NCBI RefSeq assembly: GCF_027706145.1
Contig: NZ_JAQFWW010000001.1
Location: forward strand, 806,001 to 870,000
Source of the DNA: Bacillus changyiensis
GTDB lineage: Bacteria; Bacillota; Bacilli; Bacillales; Bacillaceae
Length of the DNA: 64,000 bases
Reading direction: 5' to 3'
Shown one piece after another: positions 9,514 through 20,578 of this stretch. The position numbers were made by a program, and so were the translations under genes. The number at the start of each line of letters is the position of its first letter. Position 1 is the first letter of the stretch. Below the pieces are notes generated by a model, which worked only from the letters and a program-made list of their open reading frames with translations, made no database searches and was not told the DNA's origin.

Positions 9514-11931
9514 TTACATCATCATATAAGGATTCATATCGATCGAAATGATTAACTGCTTTTCTTCAATATCGCGGTTGTAATGATCCATCATATTTTT
9601 TAGTAAAGATGTAAGCTCGTTTTCCTGTTTGTATTTTATCACGCATTGATAGCGATATCTATCTTTGATCTTGACAATAGGAGAAGCGGCAGGTCCAAGA
9701 ATTTTGGCATCACCAGAAATATTCTTTTTTAAATATTGGGCAATTTTTTCTGTAACGAGAGCTGCTTTTGTGACTTCTTCGTGGGAAACCGTGATGAGCG
9801 CCAAATAATAATATGGTGGATAAGCCTGATATTTTCTGTGTAACATCTCCTGCTGAAAAAATGCCTCATAATCATGTGTTTTTGTTAATTGAATGCTGTA
9901 ATGTGAAGGTGTATACGTTTGAATAATGACCCGACCCGTTTTTTGATGACGTCCTGCTCTGCCGCTGACCTGTGTCATCAACTGAAATGTTTTTTCTGCT
10001 GCTCTAAAATCAGGGATATGCAGCATTGTATCTGCACTAAGCACACCAACTAGTGTCACATTCTCAAAATCCAAGCCTTTGGCAATCATTTGTGTTCCCA
10101 ACAAAATATCGGCTTTCCCTTGTCCAAATGAAGATAGCAGTTTTTCATGGGCTCCCTTTCTAGATGTTGTGTCTACATCCATTCGAATCACTCTAGCTTG
10201 TGGAAGAACTTTGTTTAATTCTTCTTCAACCCGCTGTGTACCTGTTCCAAAATAACGGATATGCTCACTGGTGCACTCTGGACAGGTTGCCGGCATCCCT
10301 GTTTCAAAGCCACAATAATGGCATTTAAGACGCTGCCCTGCCCGATGATATGTCAAGGAAATTTCACAGTGGGGGCATTGGATCACATAACCGCAATCTC
10401 TGCACATGACAAACGATGAATAGCCCCTTTTATTTAAAAAAAGGACAGCTTGTTCACCTTTTTCAAGCATTTGTTCAAGATCTGCCATTAACTCCCTTGA
10501 AAACATTGACCGATTTCCGTTTCTCAGTTCATTTCTCATATCAATAATCGAAACATCTGGCATAGCTTGATAATTGACGCGATATTTTAGAGAAAGTAGC
10601 TTGTAGACCCCTTTTTTTGCCCTTGCAAATGATTCAAGTGTCGGTGTGGCACTGCCAAGAATGACCGGACATTTGTGATACTGAGCTCGTTTGATGGCCA
10701 CTTCTTTCGCATGATATCGCGGCATTTCTTCTTGTTTATACGATGTTTCATGTTCTTCATCAATAATCATCATACCTAGATTTTCAAACGGGGCAAAAAT
10801 CGCCGAGCGTGCGCCTACAACAAGTCGGACTTCCTTGCGGTGAATTTTTCGCCACTCGTCATATTTCTCACCTGTTGAAAGACCACTGTGCAAAACCGCC
10901 ACCTGGGATCCGAAACGACCTTTAAAACGTTTGACCATCTGCGGTGTCAGTGAAATTTCTGGAACAAGAACGATGGCTTCTTTACCAGCCTTTAACACCT
11001 TTTCAATCGACTGAAGATAGATTTCCGTTTTACCACTTCCTGTGACACCATGTAGGAGAAATACATCATGTCGGTTTTTTTCAAGAGCTTCAGAGATCGC
11101 TTGATAAGCTTGAGTTTGCTCTTCTGTTAACGAGAGTGGTTCGGTTTTTTTGAAACTTTTATCCTGAAAAGGATCTCGATAAACTTCCTCTTCACTTTCT
11201 TGTAAAAGACCTTTTTGCAAAAGTGCTTTTAATGATGTAGAAGAGCCTCCTGTTTTTTCGAACAGATCTTTAACAGGGACTGACTGACTTATTTCTTTCT
11301 CAAGGAAAAACTCGAGAATCGCTTTTTGTTTAACAGCTTGCGGCGATAGTTCATCAAGCGCTTTTTGCAACTTCGCTTTCGAGCCAAGCAGAGCCACCGT
11401 CTTGCGCATCTTTTTGTTTGTTTTTTGGGAAACCTTGTATGCTACTTCAAGATTTCCCGCCTGAACTTGTTGCTGGATAAGCTTTAATACATTATGATCA
11501 TTAATTTCTGTGTAGGGAAGTGATATTTTACCAGAAAATAAGCTTTTTAATGGCTCTGTCAGCGGTTTGTTTTTAATCACTTTGATTTCTTTCGCGTATT
11601 TGGCTTTCATTGCTGCCGGGAGCATCGCCTGTAAAGCCGTCGTTTTATAAGAAAGTGTCTTTTCTGTCAGCCAATCAGATAGTTCAAGCAACTCCTCAGT
11701 TAAAACAGGTGTCAAATCAATCATGTCAGCAATATATTTGACTGACTTCTCAGAGAGATGAGAGTCATCTTTCACATTGATGACAAACCCTTGAACTTTT
11801 CGGGGGCCAAAGGGTACGATGACCCGCATCCCTTTTTTAATCATCCCTTTCCATTTGTCAGGGATTCGGTAATCAAACGGTCTGTCGAGATTTTTTGTGG
11901 TGACATCAACGATCACTTCAGCAAAATTCAT
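9514..11931 (-). CDS. priA: primosomal protein PriA, replication restart helicase
   Basis: 805-residue 3'-to-5' DNA helicase that reloads the replisome at stalled forks with DnaD, DnaB and DnaI. Order: N-terminal 3'-end binding domain (1-110), winged helix, helicase lobe 1 with Walker A GVTGSGKTEIYL (about 296-307) and Walker B DEEH, a zinc module with paired cysteines (CRDCGYVIQCPHC, CHYCG, CPEC), then lobe 2 with SGRAGR-type motif VSGRAGRH. The ATG overlaps the coaBC stop as ATGA, so the two are translationally coupled. Confidence 0.97.
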   Translation of the reverse strand: MNFAEVIVDVTTKNLDRPFDYRIPDKWKGMIKKGMRVIVPFGPRKVQGFVINVKDDSHLSEKSVKYIADMIDLTPVLTEELLELSDWLTEKTLSYKTTALQAMLPAAMKAKYAKEIKVIKNKPLTEPLKSLFSGKISLPYTEINDHNVLKLIQQQVQAGNLEVAYKVSQKTNKKMRKTVALLGSKAKLQKALDELSPQAVKQKAILEFFLEKEISQSVPVKDLFEKTGGSSTSLKALLQKGLLQESEEEVYRDPFQDKSFKKTEPLSLTEEQTQAYQAISEALEKNRHDVFLLHGVTGSGKTEIYLQSIEKVLKAGKEAIVLVPEISLTPQMVKRFKGRFGSQVAVLHSGLSTGEKYDEWRKIHRKEVRLVVGARSAIFAPFENLGMMIIDEEHETSYKQEEMPRYHAKEVAIKRAQYHKCPVILGSATPTLESFARAKKGVYKLLSLKYRVNYQAMPDVSIIDMRNELRNGNRSMFSRELMADLEQMLEKGEQAVLFLNKRGYSSFVMCRDCGYVIQCPHCEISLTYHRAGQRLKCHYCGFETGMPATCPECTSEHIRYFGTGTQRVEEELNKVLPQARVIRMDVDTTSRKGAHEKLLSSFGQGKADILLGTQMIAKGLDFENVTLVGVLSADTMLHIPDFRAAEKTFQLMTQVSGRAGRHQKTGRVIIQTYTPSHYSIQLTKTHDYEAFFQQEMLHRKYQAYPPYYYLALITVSHEEVTKAALVTEKIAQYLKKNISGDAKILGPAASPIVKIKDRYRYQCVIKYKQENELTSLLKNMMDHYNRDIEEKQLIISIDMNPYMMM

Positions 11932-13145
11932 GTAAGTTCCCCGCTCCGTTCAACTAGCCCGGCGACCTCTCGCAAAATCTCTGCTGCAGTTGCTTGTTTT
12001 GACATAAGCGGATATGCATGTTGGCTGCCATCACGATGATAAACAGTCACAATATTGGTGTCTGTTCCAAAACCTGCACCATCTTCAGCAATATTATTAG
12101 CAACAATCATGTCTAGATTTTTCACCATCAGTTTTTCTTGCGCATAATCTTCGACATGTTGTGTTTCTGCAGCAAATCCAACTATGATTTGGTTTGTTTT
12201 CCGCTCTCCTAGTTCTTTTAAAATATCTTTTGTTCGTTCAAGCTCAATCACCAGTGCGCCATCTTTCTTTTTCAGTTTGTGATCATGGATATGTTTTGGT
12301 TTGTAGTCTGCGACAGCAGCCGTTTTAATGACGATATCGCTCTCCGCAAATCGAGACAAGACCGCATCAAACATATCAGCAGCAGAGGTAACGGAAACAA
12401 CCTCAACATCTGTTGGTGCTTGAAGTGAGGTTGGACCGGTAATCAACGTGACATGAGCCCCGAGCTTCTGAGCTTCTTCAGCGAGCGCATAGCCCATTTT
12501 CCCTGTTGAATGGTTTGAGAAAAAACGAACTGGATCGATTTGTTCCCTTGTTGGACCTGCTGTGACAACAACGTTTTTTCCTTTTAGTGGACTGTCTTGC
12601 TTAGCAGAAAAATGCTCTTTAATAAGTTGGATGATCTGTTCCGGTTCCTCCATCCTACCTTTCCCTACATAACCACAGGCAAGATATCCTTCACTAGGTT
12701 CAATAAACCGGTAGCCATCTTTGTAGAGAGTACCGATATTACGTTGAACCGCTGGATGGTCATACATATGAACATTCATGGCTGGCGCAATCCAAACAGG
12801 AGCACATGTGGCCAAAAGTGTTGTTGTTAGCATATCATCAGCTATTCCTGAAGCAAGTTTCCCAATGATATTTGCCGTTGCTGGTGCAATGATGACTAAA
12901 TCAGCCCAATCAGCCACATCAATGTGGGCAATCACATGGGGATTCCGTTCTTCAAATGTATCTGTGTATACTTCATGACGCGAGAGTGCCTGAAAGGTAA
13001 GTGGAGAAACAAATTGACAGGCTGATTTGGTCATCACGACTTTCACATTAGCACCAGCCTGCACAAGTTTACTCGTTAATGCGGCCGCTTTGTAGACCGC
13101 AATCCCTCCGCTCACACCTAACAAGATGTTTCGATTTTTCAGCAT
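11928..13145 (-). CDS. coaBC: bifunctional CoaBC: phosphopantothenoylcysteine synthetase/decarboxylase
   Basis: 405-residue enzyme for two steps of coenzyme A synthesis. The N-terminal flavoprotein decarboxylase (CoaC, 1-185) has GVSGGIAVYKA (9-19), the active-site segment HIDVADWAD and the substrate motif PAMNVHMY. The C-terminal synthetase (CoaB, from about 190) begins with VVVTAGPTREQIDPVRF and contains KTAAVADYKP, which carries the CTP-site lysine. Upstream is an intrinsic terminator that separates it from rpoZ; downstream it is coupled to priA. Confidence 0.97.
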   Translation of the reverse strand: MLKNRNILLGVSGGIAVYKAAALTSKLVQAGANVKVVMTKSACQFVSPLTFQALSRHEVYTDTFEERNPHVIAHIDVADWADLVIIAPATANIIGKLASGIADDMLTTTLLATCAPVWIAPAMNVHMYDHPAVQRNIGTLYKDGYRFIEPSEGYLACGYVGKGRMEEPEQIIQLIKEHFSAKQDSPLKGKNVVVTAGPTREQIDPVRFFSNHSTGKMGYALAEEAQKLGAHVTLITGPTSLQAPTDVEVVSVTSAADMFDAVLSRFAESDIVIKTAAVADYKPKHIHDHKLKKKDGALVIELERTKDILKELGERKTNQIIVGFAAETQHVEDYAQEKLMVKNLDMIVANNIAEDGAGFGTDTNIVTVYHRDGSQHAYPLMSKQATAAEILREVAGLVERSGELT

Positions 13146-13180
13146 CTTTTTCTCCCCCTATGCCTTGTTGATAGTCCTTT

Positions 13181-13217
13181 AAAAAAATAACAACCTACTG
13201 GATAGGTTGCTATTTTT
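13181..13217 (-). terminator. intrinsic terminator between rpoZ and coaBC
   Basis: On the minus strand AATAGCAACCTA / TAGGTTGTTATT forms a 12-base stem with a 5-base loop followed by TTTTTTT. It lies just after the rpoZ stop codon, so coaBC-priA must rely on read-through or a separate promoter in the short gap before 13145. Confidence 0.85.
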
Positions 13218-13224
13218 ACAATTA

Positions 13225-13425
13225 TTAGCGATTTTCCTTTTCAAATGTAAGCAGACCTGCATCGATTTCTTCAAGCGCTTTGCCGACATATTTATGGGAC
13301 TTTGGATTTTCAATTCGCTGATCTTTATTGATCTGCATTTCACGAGCGCGCTTTGCTGATACAGTTACAAGCGTATATTTTGAATCAAGTTTACCCATTA
13401 AAGAGTCAATTGACGGATCTAACAT
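13225..13425 (-). CDS. rpoZ: DNA-directed RNA polymerase omega subunit
   Basis: 66-residue omega subunit that stabilises the beta-prime subunit in RNA polymerase. The start [17 protein letters not shown] fits the family and the ATG at 13425 has GGAGG inside the end of gmk, 12 bases upstream. The conserved core [13 protein letters not shown] and [14 protein letters not shown] is complete. A longer frame upstream overlaps gmk and is not used. The gap to the gmk stop is only 4 bases. Confidence 0.96.
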   Translation of the reverse strand: MLDPSIDSLMGKLDSKYTLVTVSAKRAREMQINKDQRIENPKSHKYVGKALEEIDAGLLTFEKENR

Positions 13426-13429
13426 ATTT

Positions 13430-14322
<893 letters not shown>

Positions 14323-14401
14323 CTTATACGTTCCCCCTGTATTTGAACGTCTCTTCTAGTGTAGCCTGTTGAGATCGTCCGTAAACAATAAGCACAATCC
14401 A

Positions 14402-15277
14402 CTATTCTATATTCTGCACTTGTTCTTTTATTTTTTCAATAGAGCTTTTCATTTCAACGACATGTTTTGTGATTTGGTGATCATTCGCTTTTGAACCAAT
14501 CGTATTGGCTTCCCGGTTTAATTCTTGGACAAGAAAATCGAGCTTGCGCCCAATCGCTCCACCCGTTTCACAAATGTCACGAAATTGGCTAAAGTGACTT
14601 TTCAACCTTGTCACTTCTTCTGTAATATCAGAGCGGTCAGCAAATAAAGCCACTTCTGTCAACAGTCGGTTTTCATCCATACTGTCTGATGACCATTCTT
14701 CAAGCCGTGCTTTGAGACGTTCCCGGTAATGATCAACAACCATTGGAGCAAGTGTTTCGATTTCTTCTGTCAGCTTTTCAAGCTTAGCAATATGGAGAAG
14801 GCAATCCTCTTTAAGTCGCAGGCCTTCAGCTTCACGCATCCCGCACAATTCAAGGACAGCCACTTCAACAGCCTCAAGCAGTACCTGTTCAAGGTGTTGA
14901 AGTTGAACAGGCTCCTCTTCGACCTGAACAACGTTTTCAAACTGAAAAGCGTCATGAAGTGTAACTTCTCCTGATAGCTGATAACGCTCTTTCATCTCTC
15001 CGGCAACCGTGATATATTCTTCGAGCAGCGGCCAATCAACCTTGATTTTTCGGCTAACTAAAGCATCACCATCAACCGACACGAACAGCTCGAGCCGACC
15101 TCTTTGTATATGTTTAAAAATCTTTTGCTTGATTGTCTCTTCTAAATAGAGCAATGGCCTTGGCATACGAGCATTCACTTCTTTAAACCGATAGTTGACA
15201 GACTTCAGCTCAACAGCTGCTGTCAAACCATCCTTTGTTTTGCTGGCACTGCCGAAACCAGTCATACTCCGAATCAT
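14402..15277 (-). CDS. yloC: YicC/YloC family endoribonuclease
   Basis: 291-residue cytosolic protein that opens with MIRSMTGFGSA, the signature of the YicC family, and ends with the conserved stretch KLDFLVQELNREANTIGSKA and EKIKEQVQNIE. Family members in other bacteria have been described as endoribonucleases affecting small RNAs and sporulation; the exact role here is inferred from the family. The start is set at the ATG at 15277 because it gives the usual length and the conserved N terminus; the reading frame continues 18 codons further upstream with no homology. Confidence 0.9.
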   Translation of the reverse strand: MIRSMTGFGSASKTKDGLTAAVELKSVNYRFKEVNARMPRPLLYLEETIKQKIFKHIQRGRLELFVSVDGDALVSRKIKVDWPLLEEYITVAGEMKERYQLSGEVTLHDAFQFENVVQVEEEPVQLQHLEQVLLEAVEVAVLELCGMREAEGLRLKEDCLLHIAKLEKLTEEIETLAPMVVDHYRERLKARLEEWSSDSMDENRLLTEVALFADRSDITEEVTRLKSHFSQFRDICETGGAIGRKLDFLVQELNREANTIGSKANDHQITKHVVEMKSSIEKIKEQVQNIE

Positions 15278-15346
15278 ATAACACACCCAATTCTGTTTAA
15301 GTGAGCAAAATGTAAACCGTTTTACTTCCACTTTATCATCGTAACA

Positions 15347-15382
15347 CTCAAAAAGGTAATAGAAACCTCTATTACCTTTAAG
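15347..15382 (-). terminator. intrinsic terminator after yloB
   Basis: On the minus strand AAAGGTAATAGA / TCTATTACCTTT is a perfect 12-base stem with the loop GGTT and a short T run. It lies 16 bases past the yloB stop codon and ends the single-gene yloB unit before yloC. Confidence 0.85.
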
Positions 15383-15398
15383 ATTATATCATACAAGC

Positions 15399-18071
15399 CT
15401 ATTTTTTTCTTGTCAAAAGTGAGCCGGCAAGTAAAAAAGTTGGAATAGCTGACATCCCGATAATAAGGAGCCAGTCCGTCATTAAAATTGGCACAGTGTG
15501 GAAAATCGGCTGCAGCGGCGGATAATAAATGACCACAAGCATCAATAAAATTGACGACAGAACAGCACCAAGCAGATAGATGTTTTCAAACGGGTTACGG
15601 TCAAAAATGGACCGTTCACTACGACAATCAAAGACATGGATCAACTGGGCAAGCACCAATGTCGCAAAAGCTACAGTTTGCGCATAAGCAAGCGCTTCTG
15701 GATTGCGGTGATAAATGAACATAAATGCGGCGAGTGTCGCAATACCAATTAAAAAACCGCGTGAAACAACTTTCCAGCCAAGTCCTCTCGCAAATACGCC
15801 TTCTTGCGGATGCCGTGGTTTTCGGTGCATGACATCACCTTCAGGTTGATCCATTCCAAGCGCCATAGCTGGCAGTCCGTCTGTGACAAGGTTTACCCAT
15901 AAAATCTGAATCGGAACCAATGGCAATGGCAGTGCAAGTAGCATTGCAAATAGCATCACAAGGATTTCACCGACATTTGAAGCTAATAGATACCTAATGA
16001 ACTTGCGAATATTCTCGTAAATATTCCGTCCTTCCTTAATTGCCGATTTAATGGTAGCAAAATTATCATCGACAAGAATAAGTGATGAAGCTTCTTTGGC
16101 GACATCTGTACCCGTGACCCCCATTGAGATGCCAATATCAGCCTGCTTTATAGCTGGGGCATCATTCACTCCATCCCCTGTCATAGCAACAATATGGCCA
16201 TTTTCCTGATATGCGTTGACAATTTTCAATTTGTGTTCAGGTGACACTCTGGCAAACACGTAAACATCTTCAACAATATTTGTCAATTCTTCCTGAGAAA
16301 GTTCATTCAGTTGCTGCCCATCAATGACTTTTCCACGATGTGGTAATAGACTTAGATTTTTTGCAATTGCAGTAGCTGTCATAACATGATCACCTGTAAT
16401 CATGACGGTTTTAATCCCTGCTTCTCGGCATTCTTTAATCGCTTGTTTCACCTCTGGCCGAGGCGGATCAATCATGCCCAAAAGTCCAACAAATGTTAAA
16501 TTGGATTCTGCTTTTTCAATAGTGGGATTCTCACCATTTTTCAATGGTTTGAAAGCAACAGCAATCGTTCTTAGCGCTTGAGAAGCAAGTTTTTCAAGTA
16601 CATTGCTTGTTTCTTTCATTCGGTCTTTTGTAAACGGTTCTCGTTTCCCTTGTTTTAACGTGTGCACGGATCGCTTCATTAAAACATCAGGTGCACCCTT
16701 TGTAATGACAAAACGTTTGCCGTTTGTATCCTCAGCAATGACAGACATCATCTTTCTTGAAGAATCGAATGGAAACTCTTCAACAATCTTAAAATGTCCA
16801 TCAAGATATCGATCTGTAAACCCGGCTTTTTTGGCTGCGATCAGTAAAGCACCTTCGGTTGGATCTCCATCTAAACGGAACTCACCATCTTCCTCTGTAA
16901 TCGAGGATGAATTGCATAATGCTCCAAACAATAAGACTTGCTGTAAAGTCTTATGATTTTTCACTTGAACGTCCCTACCGTTCATGGTGAATGAACCTTC
17001 AGGATTGTACCCGACACCTGTAACATTCCATGTTTCTCCTTCTGACCAAACATGAGTCACTGTCATTTTGTTTTGTGTCATTGTACCCGTTTTATCAGAA
17101 CAAATAATTGAGGCACATCCTAAGGTTTCAACAGCAGGAAGCTTTCTAACGATCGATTTTTGTTTGATCATTCGCTGGACTCCGAGAGAAAGAGCAACTG
17201 TGACGATAGCCGGCAATCCTTCAGGTATCGCAGCAACAGCAAGTGAAACACCTGCTAAAAACATATTGTACAGGTCATGTCCTTGAAAAACTCCGGTTCC
17301 CACTACTAATATGGTTAAAAATAAGGCGGCGACAATCAGGATTTTACCGAGTTCTTCAAGCCTTCGCTGCAATGGTGTTACTGTCTTTCCGGCTGATTCA
17401 AGCATATCCGCAATTTTCCCCATTGCTGTATTCATACCAGTACCTATGACAACTCCGCTACCACTTCCTCTTGTGACAAGCGTCCCCGTAAAAGCCATGT
17501 TCTCTAAATCACCTAAAGACACATCATCAGCTTGAATCGCTTCTGAATGCTTAGAAACTGGCAATGATTCCCCCGTAAGTGCAGACTCTTCAATTTCAAG
17601 ACTTTTTGTTTCCAACAGTCTCATGTCAGCACCGATCCGATCACCGCTCATAAAACGGACAACATCCCCTGGTACAAGTTCTCTGGAAGCAACTTTGATC
17701 CACCTTCCGTCACGAAGCACTGTCACTTGAGGTGCTGACAATTCCTTTAATGCTTCAAGTGAGCGCTCCGCCCGTCTTTCTTGAAAAAACCCGAGAATCC
17801 CATTGACAAAAATGATGGCAACAATCGCAATTGCATCAATGTATTCACCTAGAAAACCAGAAATTAACGTTGCTGCAAGCAACACCAGCACCATAAAATC
17901 TTTAAATTGTGAAAAAAACAAAGCGAGCGCCGAGGTTCTTTCTCCTTCTGAAAGTTCATTGACACCATACTTTCCGCGCCGTTTTTCCGCTTCTTTTTCT
18001 GTTAATCCTTCGTTCATGGACGTTTTTGTTATCTTCAATAACTCGCCTTGTCCCATTTCATGCCATTTCAT
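15399..18071 (-). CDS. yloB: P-type calcium-transporting ATPase
   Basis: 890-residue membrane pump of the P2A class (SERCA-like). It shows the actuator motif ALTGESLPV, the PEGLPA segment in helix 4, the phosphorylation site [13 protein letters not shown], the nucleotide-binding [10 protein letters not shown] and KGAPDVL, and the hinge [17 protein letters not shown]. About ten membrane helices are expected, with the ion-site segment [12 protein letters not shown] near the C terminus. Start: ATG at 18071 with GGAGGAG upstream gives the B. subtilis length; a frame 19 codons longer lacks a site. It is divergent from rqcH. In B. subtilis YloB is a calcium ATPase made in sporulation. Confidence 0.96.
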   Translation of the reverse strand: MKWHEMGQGELLKITKTSMNEGLTEKEAEKRRGKYGVNELSEGERTSALALFFSQFKDFMVLVLLAATLISGFLGEYIDAIAIVAIIFVNGILGFFQERRAERSLEALKELSAPQVTVLRDGRWIKVASRELVPGDVVRFMSGDRIGADMRLLETKSLEIEESALTGESLPVSKHSEAIQADDVSLGDLENMAFTGTLVTRGSGSGVVIGTGMNTAMGKIADMLESAGKTVTPLQRRLEELGKILIVAALFLTILVVGTGVFQGHDLYNMFLAGVSLAVAAIPEGLPAIVTVALSLGVQRMIKQKSIVRKLPAVETLGCASIICSDKTGTMTQNKMTVTHVWSEGETWNVTGVGYNPEGSFTMNGRDVQVKNHKTLQQVLLFGALCNSSSITEEDGEFRLDGDPTEGALLIAAKKAGFTDRYLDGHFKIVEEFPFDSSRKMMSVIAEDTNGKRFVITKGAPDVLMKRSVHTLKQGKREPFTKDRMKETSNVLEKLASQALRTIAVAFKPLKNGENPTIEKAESNLTFVGLLGMIDPPRPEVKQAIKECREAGIKTVMITGDHVMTATAIAKNLSLLPHRGKVIDGQQLNELSQEELTNIVEDVYVFARVSPEHKLKIVNAYQENGHIVAMTGDGVNDAPAIKQADIGISMGVTGTDVAKEASSLILVDDNFATIKSAIKEGRNIYENIRKFIRYLLASNVGEILVMLFAMLLALPLPLVPIQILWVNLVTDGLPAMALGMDQPEGDVMHRKPRHPQEGVFARGLGWKVVSRGFLIGIATLAAFMFIYHRNPEALAYAQTVAFATLVLAQLIHVFDCRSERSIFDRNPFENIYLLGAVLSSILLMLVVIYYPPLQPIFHTVPILMTDWLLIIGMSAIPTFLLAGSLLTRKK

Positions 18072-18132
18072 TGAATCGTCCACTCCTCCTACCCTAGGAA
18101 CTTTTAAGGTTACATCTCTACAAGTCAATTTA

Positions 18133-18161
18133 TTCAGACTCGTCCAAAATCATGCTATAAT
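18133..18161 (+). promoter_or_regulatory. predicted sigma-A promoter of rqcH
   Basis: A perfect TATAAT (18156-18161) with TTCAGA (18133-18138) 17 bases upstream. Transcription would start near 18168, giving a leader of about 33 bases with AAAAGGGTG before the ATG. Confidence 0.55.
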
Positions 18162-18200
18162 AATGAAATGAATAAATGAACGAGAAAAGGGTGTATTCGT

Positions 18201-19928
18201 ATGTCGTTTGATGGCATTTTTACATATGGAATGATAGAAGAATTAAACAAAACCATTGAGGGTGGCCGGATTTCAAAGATCCACCAGCCATATAAACATG
18301 AGCTTGTTTTTCATGTCAGAGCAAATGGGAAAAACCATAAACTGCTGCTATCTGCGCATCCCAGCTATGCGCGGGTTCATTTGACGACCGAAACATATGA
18401 TAATCCGAGTACACCACCCATGTTTTGCATGCTACTCCGCAAACATTTGGAAGGCGGGTTTATAGAGAAGATTGAGCAGATTGGAATCGATCGTTTGATC
18501 GTTTTTCATATCAGAACCCGCAACGAGATTGGCGATATGCTTATCAGAAAGCTCTACGTGGAAATTATGGGTAGGCATAGTAACATCGTGGTAACTGACG
18601 GAGAAGGAGAAACAGATATGATCATTGACAGCTTAAAACACCTGTCACCTTCAATCAACAGTTATCGGACCGTTCTTCCCGGTCACACGTACATCCTCCC
18701 TCCAGCTCAAAACAAGTTATTACCACTTGAAACAGATGCGGAGCACATCCTTCGCTACTTGAATTTCCAGGAAGGAAAATTGGATAGACAAATTGTTGAA
18801 ACATTTTCCGGTGTCTCGCCACTGTTTGCAAAAGAAGCTGTATTTCGTGCAGGGCTTGCGAACCGAACAACACTGCCAAACGCGCTGATGAAGATGTTTA
18901 GCGATGTGAAAGAGCACAAGTTTACACCTCAATTGGTCAACAACAATGGAAAAGAATATTACTATCTCCTTGATTTGACTCATGTAAACGGAAATAAGCG
19001 AACCTTCACGACTTTAAGTGAACTTCTGGATCGTTATTATTTTGGAAAAGCAGAAAGAGATCGCGTGAAACAACAGGCCCATGATTTAGAACGATTTGTC
19101 ATCAATGAAAAGAAAAAAAACGAAAAAAAAATTAGTAAACTTGAAAAAACACTTGAACATTCAGAAAAAGCACAAGTATATCAGCTTTATGGAGAGCTTT
19201 TAACAGCAAACCTTTATCAATTGAAAAAAGGTGACAAAACCGCGAACGTCATTAACTACTATGATGAAAATGGTGCGGAAATTACGATTCCGCTTAACCC
19301 GAATCAAACACCATCGGAAAATGCCCAAAGCTATTTTACAAAATATCAGAAGGCCAAAAACTCCGTTGATGTTGTCAAAGAACAAATCAGGCTAGCCGAA
19401 GCGGAAATCGCTTATTTCGACCAGCTTACTCAACAGCTGTCAAGTGCTTCTCCAAGGGATTTAGAAGAAATTCGCGAAGAACTTGCAGAAGGAAAATACT
19501 TGCGGAGCAAACAACGGCAAGGGCAAAAAAAGCAAAAAAAACAAGCACCGTCACTTGAATTATATGAATCTACAACAGGGGAAACCATTCTTGTTGGGAA
19601 AAATAATAAACAAAATGAGTATTTGACGATGAAGCTTGCCGCACGTGACCATATTTGGCTTCATACGAAAGATATTCCCGGGTCACATGTTGTGATTAAA
19701 ACGAGTGAGCCCGATGAAAAAACGATTCTTGAAGCAGCCCAAATCGCTGCTTATTACAGTAAAGCGAAACAGTCTTCTTCAGTTCCTGTTGATTACACGA
19801 AAATACGCCATGTGAAAAAGCCGAATGGGGCAAAACCAGGCTTTGTCACATATGACAATCAGCAAACTTTATTTGTCACACCTGATGAAGACCTGGTGAT
19901 TAGACTAAAAAAAGGCGCTAGTAAATAG
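18201..19928 (+). CDS. rqcH: ribosome quality control factor RqcH (NEMF/Tae2 family)
   Basis: 575-residue protein (YloA, formerly called fibronectin-binding protein A). It binds stalled large ribosomal subunits and, with RqcP, adds C-terminal alanine tails that mark the nascent chain for ClpXP. Domains: NFACT-N (1-180), helix-hairpin-helix and coiled coil (about 290-440, rich in Lys and Glu) and NFACT-R (about 450-570, with [14 protein letters not shown]). The pair D97-R98 (GIDRLI), needed for tRNA recruitment in B. subtilis, is present. Single-gene unit with a promoter and terminator. Its partner gene ylmH/rqcP is also in this window at about 47.3-48.0 kb. Confidence 0.95.
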   Translation: MSFDGIFTYGMIEELNKTIEGGRISKIHQPYKHELVFHVRANGKNHKLLLSAHPSYARVHLTTETYDNPSTPPMFCMLLRKHLEGGFIEKIEQIGIDRLIVFHIRTRNEIGDMLIRKLYVEIMGRHSNIVVTDGEGETDMIIDSLKHLSPSINSYRTVLPGHTYILPPAQNKLLPLETDAEHILRYLNFQEGKLDRQIVETFSGVSPLFAKEAVFRAGLANRTTLPNALMKMFSDVKEHKFTPQLVNNNGKEYYYLLDLTHVNGNKRTFTTLSELLDRYYFGKAERDRVKQQAHDLERFVINEKKKNEKKISKLEKTLEHSEKAQVYQLYGELLTANLYQLKKGDKTANVINYYDENGAEITIPLNPNQTPSENAQSYFTKYQKAKNSVDVVKEQIRLAEAEIAYFDQLTQQLSSASPRDLEEIREELAEGKYLRSKQRQGQKKQKKQAPSLELYESTTGETILVGKNNKQNEYLTMKLAARDHIWLHTKDIPGSHVVIKTSEPDEKTILEAAQIAAYYSKAKQSSSVPVDYTKIRHVKKPNGAKPGFVTYDNQQTLFVTPDEDLVIRLKKGASK

Positions 19929-19942
19929 GCTTCTTTAATGGT

Positions 19943-19970
19943 AGGGGAACCTTTTTGGCTCCCCCTTTTC
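19943..19970 (+). terminator. intrinsic terminator after rqcH
   Basis: GGGGAACC / GGCTCCCC with a T-rich loop, followed by CTTTTC on the plus strand. It sits 15 bases after the stop codon and lies directly next to the convergent gene ending at 19972. Confidence 0.8.
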
Positions 19971-19971
19971 G

Positions 19972-20391
19972 TTATGGCTTCAGGTTGAATATTTCTGTGC
20001 TGTTAACATAACCATAAATGCAAATTGTGCGACCTTCTTGAACAAATGGAATGTTTAGCTTTTGTAATATGTCGATGAATGGGTCAGTGATATCAAATAT
20101 TTCAGGTTCAATCAGTCTACCTCGATGTTTTACATATCTAGGTCTGACTCGCATCCATTCTATGGAATAAAACGGACCCAACCCGTGCTGCCAGTCACCC
20201 CAATACCATACATCTTCTTCAAAGTTTTCTGTATCAGGAGGATCTTCTAATACATACTTCACTTGGAAAGCAGGAGGAAACGGCAAATTATCAATTACAA
20301 ATTTCTGCAATTGTTCCCATTTCGTGTTGTTCATAATTGAAGCTAATTGTTTTTTATTCACAACTGCAAGAACCTTTTGCTTTTCGTCCAT
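19972..20391 (-). CDS. uncharacterised 139-aa protein, possibly DUF6678-like
   Basis: 139-residue soluble protein with no signal peptide or membrane segment. The core MNNTKWEQLQKFVIDNLPFP followed by DVWYWGDW, EWMRVRPR and a C-terminal ICIYGY stretch recalls a family of small bacterial proteins that I tentatively equate with DUF6678; no function is known to me. The ATG at 20391 has AGGAGG at good distance, so it is probably expressed. It is the first of four genes that separate rqcH from sirC here but not in B. subtilis, so it is likely acquired cargo. The family call is a memory-based guess. Confidence 0.7.
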   Translation of the reverse strand: MDEKQKVLAVVNKKQLASIMNNTKWEQLQKFVIDNLPFPPAFQVKYVLEDPPDTENFEEDVWYWGDWQHGLGPFYSIEWMRVRPRYVKHRGRLIEPEIFDITDPFIDILQKLNIPFVQEGRTICIYGYVNSTEIFNLKP

Positions 20392-20578
20392 ATAGTCCTC
20401 CTAAAATCGCAAGATCTGTCTTACGATAAAATTTTCTGATAGTCTGAATACAGTTCGGACTCGTTCGGTAAATGCAACAGGTACGAGGTGAAAATGAGCC
20501 GTGATTGGCCCTATCTCTTCATGCTCCCTGAAACAGGTACAGTTATCTCGATTCCAACATGAAACAGTATACCGACCT

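Noticed and set aside
20494..20562. 22-codon plus-strand frame with GAGGTG upstream, between the DUF6678-like and methyltransferase genes
   Set aside because: Only a binding-site-like GAGGTGAAA supports it; composition and residues show nothing typical, and no promoter is evident. It could be a remnant, but evidence is too thin.
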